Notes under the pieces: model-generated
What the model was told of the DNA's origin: nothing
The model's database searches: none
The model's input: only the letters and a program-made list of their open reading frames with translations
Program-made: the position numbers and the translations under genes
Source of the DNA: Pedobacter sp. D749
GTDB lineage: Bacteria > Bacteroidota > Bacteroidia > Sphingobacteriales > Sphingobacteriaceae
Assembly (NCBI RefSeq): GCF_019317285.1
Contig: NZ_CP079218.1
Location: 992,001 to 1,056,000, forward strand
Direction: 5' to 3'
DNA length: 64,000 nt
Shown here: positions 27,155 through 35,597 of the stretch, piece by piece
Layout: every line of letters begins with the position of its first letter
Position numbering within the stretch: position 1 is the first letter of the stretch

Positions 27155-27493
27155 ATGGACATACAAACTTTTATCACGGAATGGATTGCAGCCAGCAATA
27201 CATTCAACACAGAAAAATATTTAAGTTTTTATTTACCTGCTGCTATTTTAGACGATCCATCGGTAGGTAGAAAGTTTAAAGGGCATAAAGGAATTCAGCA
27301 ATATTTTGATGACTACTTTATAGGGTACAATACCCATACAGATCAGGTAGCGCTCATTATAATAGATCAACAAAATGCACATTTGGAAGTTCAATTTTCT
27401 GGTGATTTTGCGGAAGGTAAAATTGGAGGAACATTTGAATTCAAATTTGAAAACGGTAAAATCTCTTTTGTTAGCGCCAATTTAATTCACTAA
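27155..27493 (+). CDS. SnoaL/NTF2-like small protein
   Basis: It is 112 aa, with the cone-shaped NTF2-like fold pattern: ITEWIAASNTFNTEKYLSFY, DDPSVGRKFKGHKGIQQYF and a beta-rich end (GGTFEFKFENGKISFVSANLIH). Such proteins are small-ligand-binding or isomerase-like. It starts 44 bp after the AraC gene and lies 5 bp before the MazG-like gene, so it is probably in an operon with the latter. Confidence 0.8.
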   Translation: MDIQTFITEWIAASNTFNTEKYLSFYLPAAILDDPSVGRKFKGHKGIQQYFDDYFIGYNTHTDQVALIIIDQQNAHLEVQFSGDFAEGKIGGTFEFKFENGKISFVSANLIH

Positions 27494-27498
27494 ATGAT

Positions 27499-27825
27499 AT
27501 GTTAATGAGTAAAGAAAATTTTGACGAGATTATCCACAGATCGCTGGAAATAAGAAAAAAGTACCATGAACTAGAGCTGCTGCATCACGGAAGTGAGTGG
27601 ACAGTGGAAGAAGATGCTTTGGCCTACCTTACTGATGCCGGACTGGTTGGACGCAATATTATGTCGCAACAGCAGCGCTGGCCCAAAGCCGGTTCTGAGA
27701 CAGAACTGGAACATAAACTTGCTGAAAATATTTGGTGGTTAATTGTGCTGGCAGAGAGGTCTGGAATTGACATAAAAGAGGCGGTTGATAAATTTTTGAC
27801 AAAAATGGATGTTGCGTTAAAGTAG
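27499..27825 (+). CDS. MazG-like nucleotide pyrophosphohydrolase-type protein
   Basis: The protein is 108 aa. The all-alpha pattern with acidic EVE-type metal ligands (SETELEHKLAENIWWLIVLAERSGIDI) is typical of MazG-like/phosphoribosyl-ATP pyrophosphatase-like small proteins. An alternative start is the ATG at 27505. It follows the NTF2-like gene by 5 bp. Substrate unknown. Confidence 0.7.
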   Translation: MLMSKENFDEIIHRSLEIRKKYHELELLHHGSEWTVEEDALAYLTDAGLVGRNIMSQQQRWPKAGSETELEHKLAENIWWLIVLAERSGIDIKEAVDKFLTKMDVALK

Positions 27826-28034
27826 AAACCGTGAGAAAATGAGGATAGCATAATCTAAGGGCTGTTGCAATTAAGGGAGGATTAGCAGATTGTTTGAACA
27901 CTTTTGACCAGAAGATATATTGCGGAGACTATAGTACTTCGCTCGATACAGATAAGTATACTCGACGGTAGTGCTAAACCTTTATTTAAATATCTAAGAG
28001 CCTGTTTAAAATTAAATAAAATTTAATTCGTATG

Positions 28035-28150
28035 TCAGTCTGAGCGTAGTCGATGACTATTTCAACGCATTAATAAAACACTTCGACTACGCTACAATTG
28101 ACAGAATCCATTAGCACGGCCGTCATTCCCGCGCAGGCGGGAATCTTAAA
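28035..28150. repeat. REP-like palindromic repeats; gene-free stretch 27826-28524
   Basis: AGCGTAGTCGA pairs with TCGACTACGCT across a ~25-nt loop, and CATTCCCGCGC...GCGGGAAT forms a second hairpin. The segment 28080-28147 recurs in inverted orientation at 44040-44103. The rest of the gap holds another inverted pair (CAATCAGGTTGGGAATGACG) and a terminator at 28452. No genes. Confidence 0.6.
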
Positions 28151-28451
28151 GCACTTGCATTACTATTATTCATGAGTTTACCTCGTTTCAAAGGCATTCA
28201 TGATCACTCCGTGGTTCCCAATCAGGTTGGGAATGACGATTCCTCGCAGCCTATAATTCACTAAAAATCTGTCATTTATATTGATTTTATACAATAAATT
28301 ATCCCTCAGTGTGACAGCAAAAGGCTATTTATATTTGTTATAGAAATTTAAACAGGCTCTAAATCATCCAAAAGCCTGCCTCTTTCATATTTTGTTAAAA
28401 ATAATTTGGATAGTTAATCATTACAACATTACCCTATAACAGCATAGTGAA

Positions 28452-28485
28452 AGAAAACCGCCGCATCTAAGATGGGCGGTTTTCT
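28452..28485. terminator. Bidirectional terminator hairpin
   Basis: The 11-bp stem AGAAAACCGCC / GGCGGTTTTCT has a 12-nt loop. It lies about 40 bp beyond the minus-strand NTF2-like gene. The A- and T-rich ends would allow termination in both directions. Confidence 0.75.
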
Positions 28486-28524
28486 GATGTTGTGTGTCAT
28501 CGTGCCATATATATGCCCAAAATA

Positions 28525-28848
28525 TTATTCAGTCACATTTAGGGAATCGATAAGGTTATCCTTAAAGCCAAAATTGAAATTCAGCTTTACCGGACTTCCC
28601 GGAAAGGTGCCAGAAATATTTGCGGTAAGTACACCGCTTGACCCGGTCTGCTCATAGTTGAGTGGTTCCAGCTCAGATTTGTACGCATCCATTGCATGCT
28701 GAATCCATTGATGAATTTCTTGTTTGCCATTATGGGTTTTCCCTTCGTCATGAACGGTGGCAGATTCGGTGAAACAATCCGCGAAAGCCTTGCTATCGCA
28801 ATTGTGCTGCGTTTCTATGAAACGCGATACTACCTGTGGTAATTCCAT
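28525..28848 (-). CDS. NTF2/SnoaL-like small protein
   Basis: A 107-aa protein: VVSRFIETQHNCDSKAFADCF, FTESATVHDEGKTHNGKQEIHQWI and a beta-strand C-terminus match nuclear-transport-factor-2-like proteins. It follows the SDR gene by 18 bp and is likely co-transcribed with it. Such SDR/NTF2 pairs next to an AraC regulator recur in this window. Confidence 0.82.
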   Translation of the reverse strand: MELPQVVSRFIETQHNCDSKAFADCFTESATVHDEGKTHNGKQEIHQWIQHAMDAYKSELEPLNYEQTGSSGVLTANISGTFPGSPVKLNFNFGFKDNLIDSLNVTE

Positions 28849-28866
28849 GATGATATGTTTAAGTGG

Positions 28867-29661
28867 TTAAATAGTTGGTACCGTTCCGCCATCGATGACG
28901 AAGTTTGTTCCTGTTAGGTAATTGGCTCTTGGCGAGACCAGAAAGCCGACCAATTCGGCCACTTCCTCTGGTTGGGCCGGCCTGCCGAAAGGTATTCCTC
29001 CCAATGCATCCATAACACTTTGCTGAGCCTGCTCTATAGTGCTATTGGAATTTCTGGCAATCTCACCCAGCCAGGCTTCCGATGCTGTAGTATTTATCCA
29101 TCCTGGCGAAACGGTTAGCACACGTACACCTTTTGGCGTAACCTCATTTGATAAACTTTTACTGTAATTGATCAGGGCTGCTTTTGAAGCTGCATAGGGC
29201 AATGTGGAATCGTATAGCGGCAATTTGCCCTGGATGGAAGCGATGTGAATGATAACACCATCTTTACGATCGATCATCTGTGGTAAAAATCCCTTGTCAA
29301 GTCTCACTGGCGCAAGTAGATTAGCTTGCAAGGTCGATATCCAATCTTCATTACTCAATGCTGAAAATCCACCGGCTGGTGTTGTTGAACTGCCAAGGTT
29401 GTTTACCAGGATATCCAGCCTGCCATAGGTTGACAGTACCTCGCTGATTACTTTTTCCGCATCTTTTGATCTGCTCAGGTCAGCAGAAACAAAATAAAGT
29501 TCAGGATCTGGTTGTTCGGCTTTGTTCCTCGCCGTAATGATCACTGTGGCACCAGCGGCCTTTAAACGTTCTGCAATTGCTTTGCCGGCACCTTTGGTGC
29601 CACCTGTTACAAGGGCGATCTTTCCGGAAAGTTCATTGCTGTAATTGATTTGCTGTGTCAT
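28867..29661 (-). CDS. SDR family oxidoreductase
   Basis: The 264-aa classical SDR has the cofactor motif TGGTKGAG, NNLGSS, catalytic Ser in IHIASIQGK and the YAASKAA active site (Tyr-x3-Lys), then SPGWINT and the C-terminal TGTNFVIDGGTVPTI. It is divergent from an AraC regulator 219 bp away, which is its likely controller. It is intact, unlike the SDR at 25325. Confidence 0.93.
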   Translation of the reverse strand: MTQQINYSNELSGKIALVTGGTKGAGKAIAERLKAAGATVIITARNKAEQPDPELYFVSADLSRSKDAEKVISEVLSTYGRLDILVNNLGSSTTPAGGFSALSNEDWISTLQANLLAPVRLDKGFLPQMIDRKDGVIIHIASIQGKLPLYDSTLPYAASKAALINYSKSLSNEVTPKGVRVLTVSPGWINTTASEAWLGEIARNSNSTIEQAQQSVMDALGGIPFGRPAQPEEVAELVGFLVSPRANYLTGTNFVIDGGTVPTI

Positions 29662-29880
29662 AATTTTAATTGTTATTTTTGACTAAATGGCTTTTGTTTT
29701 TGTTTACGATACAAATCTAGGGACTGTGAATGCTTAGAAACATGGCCAGATACGGCCGAAATATGTTCAGATTTCCCTCCCATATTGATATCGTATTTCA
29801 GGTGGTATAATAAATTATTGTTATCTATGTCAACCTGCAGCAAACAGGAAAAACGCCTGGGATCTAGGCTTATCGGTATT

Positions 29881-30783
29881 ATGAAAAATAAGAAAAAACG
29901 TATTGAGGAACTGACGGTTGATTTTCTAAAGTCCCGGCTGGATATCAATACCAAATTTAAGGGCCTGTACGTTTTTGATACCGATTCGCAGGAAATGGAT
30001 ACATCCTTTATGTCGCCATATCGTGCCGATCATAATTCGATTCACCTGATCACTGATGGAGAGGTAAATGTAAAGATCAATCTGCTGGAATACACGCTGA
30101 GAAAAAATGATCTTGTATTGTTTACCACCAATACCATCCGTCACTTTGGTACGGTTACCCCAGATTGTAAAGCGACCAATCTACTATTCTCAAATGACTA
30201 TTTATTAAACTCAGCCATCCCGTCGAAGACCGCAGAGGCTTATGATTACCTGACCGGTATCATTAGCCCGGTGTCCAGGCTCAGCGAAGATCAGGTCGAC
30301 TTGTTCAAGGCTCAACTCTCCGTACTGGCGCTAAAGATGAAGGACACACGAGCGAATAGGTTTTATGCGGAGGATATCTTGCGGCACCTTTTTTCAGCGC
30401 TTATTTTCGAGGTTGGTGCATTGTATCAATCAGAAGTCCAGCCATACGTAGTACCTGGCAGCCGGAAGGAATATGTGGTTCATCAATTCCTTAAGCTTGT
30501 TATGAAGAAATTTAAAGTGGAAAGAAGTGTACAGGCTTATGCTGATATGCTAAATATCACCCCAAAATATCTAACCACTGCTACACGAGGGCTTACAGGT
30601 AAAACCGCGGGAGAACTGATCGATGAAATGCTCATTTTAGAGGCAAAGGTATTATTAAATGAGTCCGGGTTGCCAATTGCACATATTGCTGAATCATTGA
30701 ACTTCAGTGACCAGTTCGTATTCAGTAAATTTTTTAAGAAACATAGTGGCCAAAGTCCAAGCAGCTATCGTCGTAATGCCTGA
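29881..30783 (+). CDS. AraC-family transcriptional regulator
   Basis: About 300 aa, with an N-terminal cupin-type sensor (FDTDSQEMDTSFMSPYRADH, later RKNDLVLFTTNTIRHFG) and a C-terminal HTH pair (VQAYADMLNITPKYLTTATRG; LPIAHIAESLNFSDQFVFSKFFKKH). The start was placed at ATG 29881 (MKNKKKRIEEL), since the upstream 32 codons look non-coding. Divergent from the SDR/NTF2 operon, which it probably controls. Confidence 0.9.
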   Translation: MKNKKKRIEELTVDFLKSRLDINTKFKGLYVFDTDSQEMDTSFMSPYRADHNSIHLITDGEVNVKINLLEYTLRKNDLVLFTTNTIRHFGTVTPDCKATNLLFSNDYLLNSAIPSKTAEAYDYLTGIISPVSRLSEDQVDLFKAQLSVLALKMKDTRANRFYAEDILRHLFSALIFEVGALYQSEVQPYVVPGSRKEYVVHQFLKLVMKKFKVERSVQAYADMLNITPKYLTTATRGLTGKTAGELIDEMLILEAKVLLNESGLPIAHIAESLNFSDQFVFSKFFKKHSGQSPSSYRRNA

Positions 30784-30926
30784 GCGCATTCAATCGATCA
30801 GATGGGCGATGGGCACAAAAATTTATTAGCGGGTTCAAGAATTATCTTTAACTACAGCCCTACCTGGGATGGTGTACGGTAAATCATCAAATAACTTACT
30901 CTTGCACTTGTACATAGGGTTTTTTG

Positions 30927-31103
30927 GGTACGATTTACTTCATTGGAGTTCAGGTTTTTTTAATCTTGACTCCGGGTTTTTTATTTCCTATTGATTTGCG
31001 CTTTAGTAAAAATGATTATTTCGATAATTAATTTATTGAGTTTTTGGAAAGGACAAGTCAGCCACAACAGCTCCCTAACCGCTAAGACTTGCGCCAGGAA
31101 AGG
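30927..31103. repeat. Dispersed structured repeat, copy R3
   Basis: This is the third copy of the ~190-bp repeat: TTGGAGTTCAGG pairs with CTTGACTCCGGG and then a T-run, and the CACAAGTCAGCC / CGCTAAGACTTGCGCC dyad is kept. It ends exactly where a truncated DUF559-element fragment begins (31104), so one element has inserted into or recombined at the end of the other. Confidence 0.75.
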
Positions 31104-31225
31104 GTGGTTTTTTGAAATATGTTCTAATCGCCTCGCACATCAATTCTTCTGATTCAAAAATTTCAGCATTCTCAAATCTGATTACATGTATTATCTTATC
31201 TTACTAGGTAAATCAGCTCCCCTCC

Positions 31226-31414
31226 TTATTGCAAGGAGGGGCTGGGGGTGGTTTTTTGAAATATATAATTTCCAACACTGTGTTGGCGTCTGAATTTTTT
31301 GCCATCAAGTTTTGAATTTTGCAGGTACATCCACATGGTAGCTTCAGCAGGAGTGAGGTTGTTTCTCAGCTCCTTTCTTTTCTCTTTTAGCTGTTTAAGA
31401 TTATGGATTGCCAC
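31226..31414 (-). pseudogene. DUF559 protein, internally deleted copy
   Basis: The frame starts like the intact DUF559 protein (MAIHNLKQLKEKRKEL ... RRQHSVGNYI) and then jumps from codon ~53 to the last ~10 codons in another frame (FQKTTPSPSLQ). The deleted part contains the catalytic EVDG region, so no active nuclease can result. The break lies at a short AATAT shared by both sides. The copy at 39017 has the same break. Confidence 0.8.
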
Positions 31415-31813
31415 GCCTCAATGTAATCATTTTTTAAATTAATTTTGCTCAGTTACCACCCCCTTGCCCCTCCTAAACCAGGAGGGGAGTAGGAACTGCC
31501 GCGGCATGATTAGTTCCTGTTATTAATTGCGTTTATATTTGAACCCTTTGGGCTATACATTTTACAAGATAAAATAGCGTTACTCTTTATTATAAGGATG
31601 TGCTGAGTAAAGGTTAGTTTCTGGTAATAAGATTTATAGTTCGAATCTTTTGTTGTATTATCTTACTAGGTAAATCAGCTCCCCTCCTTATTGCAAGGAG
31701 GGGCTGGGGGTGGTTTTTTGAAATATGTTCTAATCGCCTCGCACATCAATTCTTCTGATTCAAAAACTTCAGCATTCTCAAATCTGATTACATGTATTAT
31801 CTTATTAGGTAAA

Positions 31814-32207
31814 TCAGCTCCCCTCCTTATTGCAAGGAGGGGCTGGGGGTGGTTTTTTGAAATATGTTTTAATCGCCTCGCATATCAATTCTTCTGATTC
31901 AAAAACTTCAGCATTCTCAAATCTGATTACCCTAATTCCTTTACTGTTTAAAAAATCAGTTCGTTCTTTATCGTATATTTCTGCTGAATAATCATCATGA
32001 CTACTGCCATCAACTTCAATAGCTAATTTTTCTGATGGACAGTAAAAATCTAAAATATAATTTCCAACACTGTGTTGGCGTCTGAATTTTTTGCCATCAA
32101 GTCTGGAATTTTGCAGGTACATCCACATGGTAGCTTCAGCAGGAGTGAGGTTGTTTCTCAGCCCTTTTCTTTTCTCTTTTTAGCTATTTAAGATTATGGA
32201 TTGCCAT
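31814..32207 (-). pseudogene. DUF559 endonuclease-like gene with broken N-terminus
   Basis: From residue 26 on the frame is intact and includes the PD-(D/E)XK-like core (DFYCPSEKLAIEVDGSSH, then RVIRFENAEVF). Codon 8 is TAG and one extra A follows (CTAAAAAGAG against CTAAAAGAG in the intact copy at 38354), so the normal start at 32207 is disconnected. Translation from the internal ATG at 32128 would give a 104-aa protein without the N-terminal helix. Confidence 0.75.
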
Positions 32208-32602
32208 GATTCAATATAATCATTTTTAAATTAATTTTGTTCAGTTACCACCCCCTTGCCCCTCCTAAATTAGGAGGGGAGTAGGAACTGCCGGGGCAAG
32301 ATTAGTTTCTGTTAATTGCGTTTGCATTTTGAACCCTTTGGGCTATACATTTTACAAGATAAATAGCGCTACTCTTTATTATAAGGATGTGCTGAATAAA
32401 AGTTAGTTTCTGGTAATAAGATTTGTAGTTCGAATCTTTTGCCGGATACTTAACTAGAGATCAAGTAACCCTCAGTACCTATTCAGGATAAGCTAAATGT
32501 TTATGGAGAAAACAAAGCAGACTTTTTATTAGTTTAGCGTTAGTAAAATCAAATCTCCGCAGATATCTTTACAACTGCTATTTATCTGATGGTACAGACT
32601 TT

Positions 32603-33184
32603 ATGAAAGAGCTTCTCAAACAAAATATCTCCAGTCACATATCCATTTCAGAAGATGAAAGAGATCTGTTCTGTGACCTCTTTGAGCATAAACTGATCAA
32701 AAAAAAGAGTTTTCTACTGGCAGCGGGTGAAATCTGCAAATTTGAAGGATTTGTGGTGAAAGGACTTTTTCGTGTATATCACTTAGATAAAAATGGTTTT
32801 GAAAATGTACTGTATTTTGCCATGGAGAATTGGTGGATCACCGATATTGATAGTTTTACGAATGAGAAACCTTCCCAGCTTTATATAGAAGCACTTGAAG
32901 ATAGCGAAGTACAGCTCATTTCTAAAAAGGACAAGGAATTTGCCTATACCAATCTTCCGAAAATAGAAAAACTATTCAGGATCATGACCCAAAAAACCCA
33001 TGTTGCCCTGCAGAGGAGAATGATCGATAATCTAAGCAAAACTGCCGACCAGCGCTACCTGGATTTTATTGAGAAATATCCTCAGTTATTGCAACGACTG
33101 ACCAATCTTCAGATTGCTGCATATTTGGGCATCAGCCATGAATTTTTGAGCAAAATCAGAAAGAAAATAGTCAATGCCGGTTAG
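32603..33184 (+). CDS. Crp/Fnr-family transcriptional regulator
   Basis: The 193-aa protein has a cyclic-nucleotide-binding-like beta-roll (KKSFLLAAGEICKFEGFVVKGLFRVY) and a short C-terminal HTH (LTNLQIAAYLGISHEFLSKIRKK). This is typical of the many Bacteroidetes Crp-like proteins that probably do not bind cAMP. It stands upstream of an MBL-fold/NTF2 pair in the same direction and could regulate it. The gap 32447-32602 shows no element. Confidence 0.9.
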   Translation: MKELLKQNISSHISISEDERDLFCDLFEHKLIKKKSFLLAAGEICKFEGFVVKGLFRVYHLDKNGFENVLYFAMENWWITDIDSFTNEKPSQLYIEALEDSEVQLISKKDKEFAYTNLPKIEKLFRIMTQKTHVALQRRMIDNLSKTADQRYLDFIEKYPQLLQRLTNLQIAAYLGISHEFLSKIRKKIVNAG

Positions 33185-33345
33185 GTGCCGCTATTTATTC
33201 GAAGAGCATACCTTGAGGCTTTCCTCGGGATAAAAGCAGAAAGTTTGAAAACGAAGAGTTTTCATAAAACAAAAAAATAAACGCTGTTCCACCGATACTT
33301 CAGGACTCAATGTCGTTATTTAAGCCATTGGCACAGGTGAAAATA

Positions 33346-33420
33346 ATTTAACCACAGATAAAAAGGATGCACACAGCTATAAAAATCCGTGTTTATCTGT
33401 GTACATCCGTGGTTAAAAAC
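33346..33420. repeat. Imperfect intergenic palindrome
   Basis: TTTAACCACAGAT with AGGATGCACACAG on the left pairs imperfectly with CTGTGTACATCCGTGGTTAAA on the right. The arms are about 25 nt and the central loop about 20 nt. Such ACCACAGAT palindromes are scattered in many Bacteroidetes genomes. It lies in the 345-bp gap before the MBL-fold gene. Confidence 0.55.
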
Positions 33421-33529
33421 CTTAAATAATAACATTGCCCCGGGGCTTGCGCGGGGTTATTTATTGAACTTGTTCAATCTTTTTGACTTGTTAAGAGACG
33501 CATCTTTGTATGATCAATTAAACAAAGGT

Positions 33530-34420
33530 ATGAAATCAATTATCACAACATTATTCTTAACAATTTTAATCTCATCCAATATGGAAGCAAATGCACAAAG
33601 TTTCAAAACTGTTGAAACCACTAATTTAAAACTGGAAGTTTATAACGCATCAGAAAATGCTTTTGGTGTGGCATCGGTAATCGTTTCTGGCAAAACAGAT
33701 GCCGTGTTGATCGACGCACAGTTTACCCTGGCAGATGCCGAAAAGGTAGCTTCGGAAATCAAAAAATCTGGAAAGAAATTAACCATTATTTATGTTTCTC
33801 ACGCCGATCCGGATTACTATTTCGGACTGGAAGTATTTAAAAAATATTTCCCGGAAGTTACTGCTTATGCATCACCTGCAACAGTAGAGGCGATCAAAGC
33901 CACTTCGCAAAAAAAACTGGACGTTTGGGGTGAGCGGTTGGGTAAAGCCATTACTTCTAATGTGATATTGCCTCAGGTTTTAAAAGGAAATAGCATCGAC
34001 TTAGAGGGGCAGAAACTTGAAATATTTGGATTGGATGAATTTCCAGCCAAAACTTTCGTTTGGGTTCCTTCTATCAAGGCTGTAATAGGTGGCATTAATG
34101 TTTTTGGAACTACTTTTAACCTTTGGATGGCCGATGCGCAGACAGCAGATGCCCGCAAAAACTGGATTACTGTTTTAGATAAAATCGAAGCTTTACACCC
34201 TTCAATCGTTATTCCTGCACATGCCAACAATGTAAGCCCATTTGATGTTAGCGCAGTAAAACATACTAAAAGCTATATCCAGTTCTATGAAGAAGCATTA
34301 AAAACCAACAAAACATCTGAAGAATTGATCAAAGCGATTAAGGCGAAATATCCGGCGCTTACTTTTGAAACTGCATTGCAAATTGGCGCCAAAGTAAATA
34401 CTGGCGAAATGAAATGGTAA
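33530..34420 (+). CDS. Secreted MBL-fold protein with altered metal motif
   Basis: The start was set at ATG 33530, which opens a good signal peptide (IITTLFLTILISSNMEANAQ). The rest (~275 aa) follows the metallo-beta-lactamase fold: VIVSGKTDAVLIDAQFT, then IIYVSHADPDYYFG at the metal site. The canonical HxHxDH is altered to HADPDY, retaining the first His and the second Asp, so the site may bind one metal or be reshaped. VIPAHAN near residue 230 carries a later His. The next gene overlaps its end by 7 bp. Confidence 0.82.
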   Translation: MKSIITTLFLTILISSNMEANAQSFKTVETTNLKLEVYNASENAFGVASVIVSGKTDAVLIDAQFTLADAEKVASEIKKSGKKLTIIYVSHADPDYYFGLEVFKKYFPEVTAYASPATVEAIKATSQKKLDVWGERLGKAITSNVILPQVLKGNSIDLEGQKLEIFGLDEFPAKTFVWVPSIKAVIGGINVFGTTFNLWMADAQTADARKNWITVLDKIEALHPSIVIPAHANNVSPFDVSAVKHTKSYIQFYEEALKTNKTSEELIKAIKAKYPALTFETALQIGAKVNTGEMKW

Positions 34421-34878
34421 AACTTAAAATCATATTCAGCCTGATGGTGCTTTTTGCAGCGTCAGGCTGTTTATCAAATCAAAAGAAAATGACAAATCTT
34501 GAAATTGTAAAAAGTACTTACGAAGGTAAAACTTCGGAAGAAAATGGTAAAAATCTTGCTAAATATGTAGCGGATGATATCTCTTGGACCGAAGCTAAGG
34601 GTTTTCCCTATGCAGGCACCTACATCGGATTGGCGGAAGTAACCAAAAACGTTTTTAGCAGATTAGGAAGTGAATGGACCGATTATAAATTCACGCCCGA
34701 AGATTATGTAGCCAACGCAGACAATGTAGTGGCCTATGGAACCTATACCGGAACCTATAAAATTACCGGTAAGCCATTTAAAGCAAGAGTGGCCCACGTT
34801 TGGAAACTGAAGGACGGAAAAATAATCAGTTTCGAGCAGTTTGTAGATAGCCAGCCTGTAAACGATGCAATGAAATAA
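34414..34878 (+). CDS. NTF2/SnoaL-like lipoprotein
   Basis: It is 154 aa, with a lipoprotein signal (LMVLFAASGC, Cys ~18) and a SnoaL-like domain (KSTYEGKTSEENGKNLAKYV, WTEAKGFPYAGTYIGLAEVT, VWKLKDGKIISFEQFVDS). It overlaps the MBL-fold gene by 7 bp, so the two are translationally coupled. Probably a periplasmic or outer-membrane ligand-binding or isomerase-like protein. Confidence 0.82.
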   Translation: MVKLKIIFSLMVLFAASGCLSNQKKMTNLEIVKSTYEGKTSEENGKNLAKYVADDISWTEAKGFPYAGTYIGLAEVTKNVFSRLGSEWTDYKFTPEDYVANADNVVAYGTYTGTYKITGKPFKARVAHVWKLKDGKIISFEQFVDSQPVNDAMK

Positions 34879-35073
34879 GCTCAAAGTAATGGGCATTGTT
34901 CAATTATTCCTGCTTATGGTTAAGTCTGGTAAAGGGCAAATAGCAAATTAGTTTAGAACAACTTAGTTATTGTTGTAACTGAAGCTTATAGTTAAGCTAT
35001 ACGAAAGCTATAAAATTGGAATTAATACTAATTAAGGATAACAATTAACCTTTGGGTTAGGGCTGTTAATCAT

Positions 35074-35526
35074 TTAATGTTGGCTGATGTCTTTAAACTG
35101 CCATAACACATTGATGATTTTCCAGCTTCCATTTAGTTTGACGATGTGCAGGTAGTCTATCCATTGATCAGCAATTAATTTTACAGATGCAGTCCGTTCT
35201 GAAATATCCAGCAATTTTACTTCTTTCTTTGGGGAAGGCGGAAATTTATCATTGTTTTTATTATAGCTTTCGGCCAGCAAAACCATAGATTCTGTGCTTG
35301 TCTCCCGAATATAGTCTTTTCCTGTTGGCTTATCTTTCCAAAATGTTCTCTTTACCATTCCTGGATGCAAGGCACCTTCCATTTGTGCAGGGTTTGGTTT
35401 GTGCTGTGATTCGATATAATCGAGGGCTGTTTGCCTTATTTCTATGCTGTCTTGCCTGGTTTGCGAAAAGATAGCGTTACTTAATAAAATAAGCGCAATG
35501 GTAAATAATAGGGATTTTAGAGTCAT
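35074..35526 (-). CDS. Exported NTF2-like (putative lumazine-binding type) protein
   Basis: A signal peptide (LLFTIALILLSNAIFSQ) precedes a ~130-aa domain: IRQTALDYIESQHKPNPAQMEGALHPGMVKRTFW and VKLLDISERTASVKLIADQWIDYLHIVK, as in the NTF2-like 'putative lumazine-binding' group. It starts 71 bp after the serine hydrolase gene on the same strand, perhaps in one operon. Ligand unknown. Confidence 0.8.
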   Translation of the reverse strand: MTLKSLLFTIALILLSNAIFSQTRQDSIEIRQTALDYIESQHKPNPAQMEGALHPGMVKRTFWKDKPTGKDYIRETSTESMVLLAESYNKNNDKFPPSPKKEVKLLDISERTASVKLIADQWIDYLHIVKLNGSWKIINVLWQFKDISQH

Positions 35527-35597
35527 TTATTTTGGATTTTTGTTTAACAAACGGTTTTCATCAATTCTGGCCTGTTGGTCAGCATTCATCTTTAAAT

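Larger units (their letters stand above)
31104..32446. mobile_element. DUF559-element cluster 1 (two fragments, one deleted unit, one full-length unit)
   Basis: The four parts are a 3'-end fragment (31104-31185), an internally deleted unit (31186-~31656), a second end fragment (~31657-31794) and a full-length unit (31795-~32446). Units share a left tract (ATTATCTTA..AGGTAAATC), hairpin end repeats built on CCCCTCCT/AGGAGGGG, a DUF559 frame on the minus strand, and a ~170-bp right tract running to GTTCGAATCTTTTG. The hairpin ends of one unit are inverted repeats of each other. No transposase is present. Confidence 0.7.

Noticed and set aside
29785..29880. N-terminal extension of the AraC regulator
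   Set aside because: The 32 extra codons do not resemble an AraC N-terminus and the ATG at 29881 gives a natural start.
31104..32446. Cluster of short repeats as a CRISPR array
   Set aside because: Repeats are long, irregularly spaced, and belong to an endonuclease-coding element with inverted ends.
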